Part shown: in pieces, positions 61,527 to 64,000 of the stretch | Numbering within the stretch: position 1 is the first letter of the stretch | How the letters are laid out: each line of letters opens with the position of its first letter | Translations under genes and position numbers: made by a program | The notes under the pieces: model-generated | What the model was told of the DNA's origin: nothing | Seen by the model: only the letters and a program-made list of their open reading frames with translations | Databases searched by the model: none | Assembly (NCBI GenBank): GCA_944322345.1 | Contig: CALUOO010000005.1 | Coordinates: forward strand, 114,156-178,155 | DNA: 64,000 nt | DNA from: an uncultured Bacteroides sp. | Lineage (GTDB): Bacteria > Bacteroidota > Bacteroidia > Bacteroidales > Bacteroidaceae | Direction: 5' to 3'

Positions 61527-62840
61527 ATGAGGATTGCAATTGTTGGAACTGGATATGTCGGACTGGTTACAGGAACATGTTTTGCCGAAATAGGTGTAGA
61601 TGTTACTTGTGTAGACACTAATGAGCAGAAAATAGAAATGCTCAAGAGGGGAATTATTCCAATATATGAGAATGGGTTGGAGGAAATGGTCCTTCGGAAT
61701 ATGAAAGCTAAGCGATTAAACTTCACGACATCTTTGGAAAGTTGTTTGGATGATGTTGAAGTGGTTTTTAGTGCAGTTGGGACGCCACCGGATGAGGATG
61801 GTAGTGCAGACTTAAGTTATGTGCTTGAAGTTGCTCGTACAATTGGGCGAAACATGAAGCAATATAAATTGGTCGTGACAAAGAGTACTGTTCCTGTTGG
61901 CACTGCTCGTAAGGTCCGTGCGGTTATTCAGGAGGAACTGGATAGAAGAGGGGTTCATATAGAATTTGATGTAGCTTCTAATCCGGAATTTTTAAAAGAA
62001 GGGAATGCAATTAATGATTTCATGAGTCCCGATCGTGTGGTCGTAGGAGTTGAATCAGAACGGGCAGAGAAATTAATGACTAAGTTATATAAGCCTTTTT
62101 TATTAAATAATTTTCGTGTCCTTTTCATGGATATTCCATCCGCTGAGATGACTAAATATGCAGCTAATTCGATGTTGGCAACCCGTATTAGTTTTATGAA
62201 TGATATTGCTAATCTTTGTGAACTGGTAGGTGCTGATGTAAATATGGTTCGTAGCGGAATAGGATCAGATACTCGTATTGGAAGAAAATTTCTATATCCT
62301 GGTATTGGATATGGTGGTTCATGTTTCCCAAAAGATGTAAAGGCATTGATAAAAACTGCAGAACAAAATGGATATGTGATGCGTGTACTTCAGGCTGTAG
62401 AAGAAGTAAATGAGTCACAGAAAGGTGCTTTATTTGATAAATTGTATAAACTGTTTAATGGAAACTTGAAAGGTACTAAAATAGCGTTGTGGGGATTGGC
62501 ATTTAAGCCTGAGACAGATGACATGCGTGAAGCTCCATCTTTAATATTGATTGATAAGTTATTGAAAGCAGGCTGTCATATTAGGGCTTATGATCCTGCT
62601 GCTATGGAGGAATGTAAACGCAGGATAGGGGATGTGATTTATTATGCTCGTGATATGTATGATGCTCTTCTTGATGTTGATGCACTAATGCTGGTTACAG
62701 AGTGGAAAGAGTTCCGTTTGCCTTCGTGGGCAGTAATAAAGAAAACGATGGCACGTCCAATCGTACTAGATGGACGCAATATATATGATAAGAAGGAGAT
62801 GGAGGATCTTGGCTTTGTTTATTCATGTATAGGACGTTAA
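61527..62840 (+). CDS. ugd: UDP-glucose 6-dehydrogenase
   Basis: A 437-aa NAD-dependent enzyme making UDP-glucuronate from UDP-glucose. It starts MRIAIVGTGYVGLVTGTCFAE (Rossmann GxGYVG) at ATG 61527; an in-frame ATG at 61485 would overlap rfbC and add 14 non-conserved residues. Other parts: SAVGTPPDEDGSADLSYV, TKSTVPVGTARKV, and catalytic C266 in GYGGSCFPKDVKAL. UDP-GlcA feeds capsule or exopolysaccharide. It is followed by a hairpin and an IS element. Confidence 0.95.
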   Translation: MRIAIVGTGYVGLVTGTCFAEIGVDVTCVDTNEQKIEMLKRGIIPIYENGLEEMVLRNMKAKRLNFTTSLESCLDDVEVVFSAVGTPPDEDGSADLSYVLEVARTIGRNMKQYKLVVTKSTVPVGTARKVRAVIQEELDRRGVHIEFDVASNPEFLKEGNAINDFMSPDRVVVGVESERAEKLMTKLYKPFLLNNFRVLFMDIPSAEMTKYAANSMLATRISFMNDIANLCELVGADVNMVRSGIGSDTRIGRKFLYPGIGYGGSCFPKDVKALIKTAEQNGYVMRVLQAVEEVNESQKGALFDKLYKLFNGNLKGTKIALWGLAFKPETDDMREAPSLILIDKLLKAGCHIRAYDPAAMEECKRRIGDVIYYARDMYDALLDVDALMLVTEWKEFRLPSWAVIKKTMARPIVLDGRNIYDKKEMEDLGFVYSCIGR

Positions 62841-62927
62841 TTCTTAGCCTCACTCTCTATTGTGAGTAAAAAACATTCCAATGATTGGCAGGTCTAATCA
62901 GGGACACTCAGTAAATAGTATAAAATT

Positions 62928-62974
62928 AGCCAACTAATTCATACACAATGTATTGTGAGTTAGTTGGCTTTTTT
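62928..62974 (+). terminator. Terminator-like hairpin after ugd / left of the IS
   Basis: AGCCAACTAA (62928-62937) / TTAGTTGGCT (62960-62969) followed by TTTTTT. It is either the ugd terminator or a part of the IS left end that shields the transposase from outside transcription. Confidence 0.7.
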
Positions 62975-62987
62975 GTATCTTTAGGTA

Positions 62988-63026
62988 TTCCCCCGAAAAT
63001 AAGGTTTGGCAGCCAAAACGGGGGAA
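62988..63026 (+). promoter_or_regulatory. Compact double hairpin before the transposase start
   Basis: TTCCCCCG (62988-62995) / CGGGGGAA (63019-63026) enclosing TTTGGC-A-GCCAAA, 18 bp before the transposase ATG. It could hide the start from read-through mRNA, as in other IS elements. Confidence 0.5.
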
Positions 63027-63044
63027 ATATCCCAACAAAAAGAT

Positions 63045-64000
63045 ATGGCTAAGATACAAAATATTTCAGAAATTCACCCTACTTTGGGCTTTACAGAATT
63101 TGATGTTCTGGAAAAATATCGCAAGAGTTTTAATGAGAGTGAGCTTGGCAGGCTTCACTCGGTGTTTCCGTTTGAACGTATGGCAAAAGCCGCAGGCCTA
63201 TCGGAACATCGTCTTGGGCGCAGGAATATCTTCAGCCCTGCGGCGAAGATTGCCCTCATGGTCCTAAAGGCGTATACCGGATTCTCCGACAGACAGCTGG
63301 TGGAACATCTGAACGGCAACATACACTATCAGATATTCTGCGGAATCATGATAGCCCCGTCCTTTCCTATAACCAACTACAAGATAGTCAGTGCTATCCG
63401 TAATGAGATGGCATCCCGTCTTGACATTGAATCCCTCCATGGAGTGCTGGCCTCACACTGGAAACCTTATCTTGAGAACCTTCACGTGTGCATGACTGAT
63501 GCCACATGCTATGAAAGCCACATGCGTTTTCCGACAGATATGAAACTCCTCTGGGAAAGCCTCGAATGGCTCTACAGGCATATCTGCAGGCATTGCTGGG
63601 AACTCGGCATAAGACGTCCCCGCAACAAATACAGGAATGTGGCGGAGTCCTATCTTTCCTATTGCAAGAAAAGAAAAAGGAAGGCTTCAAGAACACGGAT
63701 GCTCAAGCGTCGTATGATCAGACTTCTTGAAAAACTCCTCATACAGAGGGATGAAATTCACCGGGAGTACGGAGCCTCACTCCGGTATACCCGGGATTAC
63801 CGGAAGCGTCTTTCCATCATCAGAAAGATTCTTGTACAGGAGAAGGAAATGTTTGAAGGACGGAAAGTCAGTGACCGCATCGTCAGCATTGACCGTCATT
63901 ATGTACGTCCAATAGTAAGAGGAAAGGAAACAAAATCCGTTGAATTCGGTGCAAAGGTTAACAACATACAGATAGACGGTATATCGTTTATCGAACACCT
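63045..64000 (+). mobile_element. IS5/IS1182-type transposase (runs off the right edge)
   Basis: An open frame of 318 codons without a stop to the window end, starting ATG GCT AAG (MAKIQNISEIHPTLGFTEFDVLEKYRKSF at 63045). The N-terminal DUF772-like part (SPAAKIALMVLKAYTGFSDRQLVEHLNGNIHYQIFCGI) precedes the start of the DDE domain (NLHVCMTDATCYESHMRFP, first Asp) and a charged insert (KKRKRKASRTRMLKRRM). It matches a common Bacteroides transposase group annotated as IS5 family. The frame is intact, so the copy may be active. GC content is visibly above that of the adjacent ugd gene. The right half and the right inverted repeat are outside the window. Confidence 0.85.

Overview
The window looks like chromosomal DNA of a human-gut-type Bacteroides, close to the B. 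thetaiotaomicron/ovatus group. The support is: many TAnnTTTG-type -7 promoter elements, three of them with a TTTG -33 box 19-20 bp upstream; NigD-like, fimbrillin-like (Mfa-like), BspA-type leucine-rich-repeat and BACON surface modules; a sialidase / GH20 / beta-mannosidase cluster whose mannosidase has its catalytic pair at E462 and E555, the numbering reported for B. thetaiotaomicron BtMan2A; and tyrosine recombinase and IS relics typical of the genus.

Layout. 1-15.8 kb is mostly housekeeping: 3' end of manA, a DMP19 protein, NigD-like lipoprotein, Yip1 membrane protein, smpB-metH (overlapping), an MltF-like lytic transglycosylase (minus), Dabb protein plus DsbD, pyrG, yidC and a MATE exporter. 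15.8-26.5 kb is a cell-surface region: two fimbrillin-like lipoproteins flank a 1166-aa fusion of fimbrillin-like, LRR, BACON-like and M64 peptidase modules, followed by a WG-repeat lipoprotein, an unknown exported protein and an FN3-LRR lipoprotein. 26.9-35.6 kb holds a Ser/Thr kinase with a partner protein (minus), an S9 peptidase, a GH2 glycosidase, an MBL-fold hydrolase, and DUF2461 and YhcH proteins. glgB follows. 37.7-39.4 kb is a graveyard of an IS982-type transposase and a tyrosine recombinase beside tRNA-Arg(TCT).

39.7-46.3 kb is a three-gene minus-strand operon: a 1453-aa double sensor kinase, a response regulator and an AbgT-family transporter. In the sensor, the first half keeps the ATPase boxes but lacks a phospho-acceptor His, while the second half keeps a His box but has a decayed ATPase. 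After prs comes a glycan-degrading operon on the minus strand (GH33 sialidase, GH2 beta-mannosidase, two GH20 hexosaminidases), suited to trimming sialylated N-glycans or mucin. Then come tRNA-Thr, three identical tRNA-Lys genes and uxaC, an FHA / HU-SPOR pair, and the sugar-nucleotide genes rfbC and ugd, which usually open a capsule or exopolysaccharide locus. An IS transposase runs off the right end.

Unusual non-coding structure: several intergenic regions carry short tandem palindromic repeats (22-bp x3, 23-bp x6, 23-bp x3 at two places 12 kb apart, 41-bp x8). They differ in sequence but share a design of near-integral helical period and CAT/ATG palindromic junctions. A perfect 23-bp-arm palindrome lies inside the dead recombinase and looks like a template-switch event.
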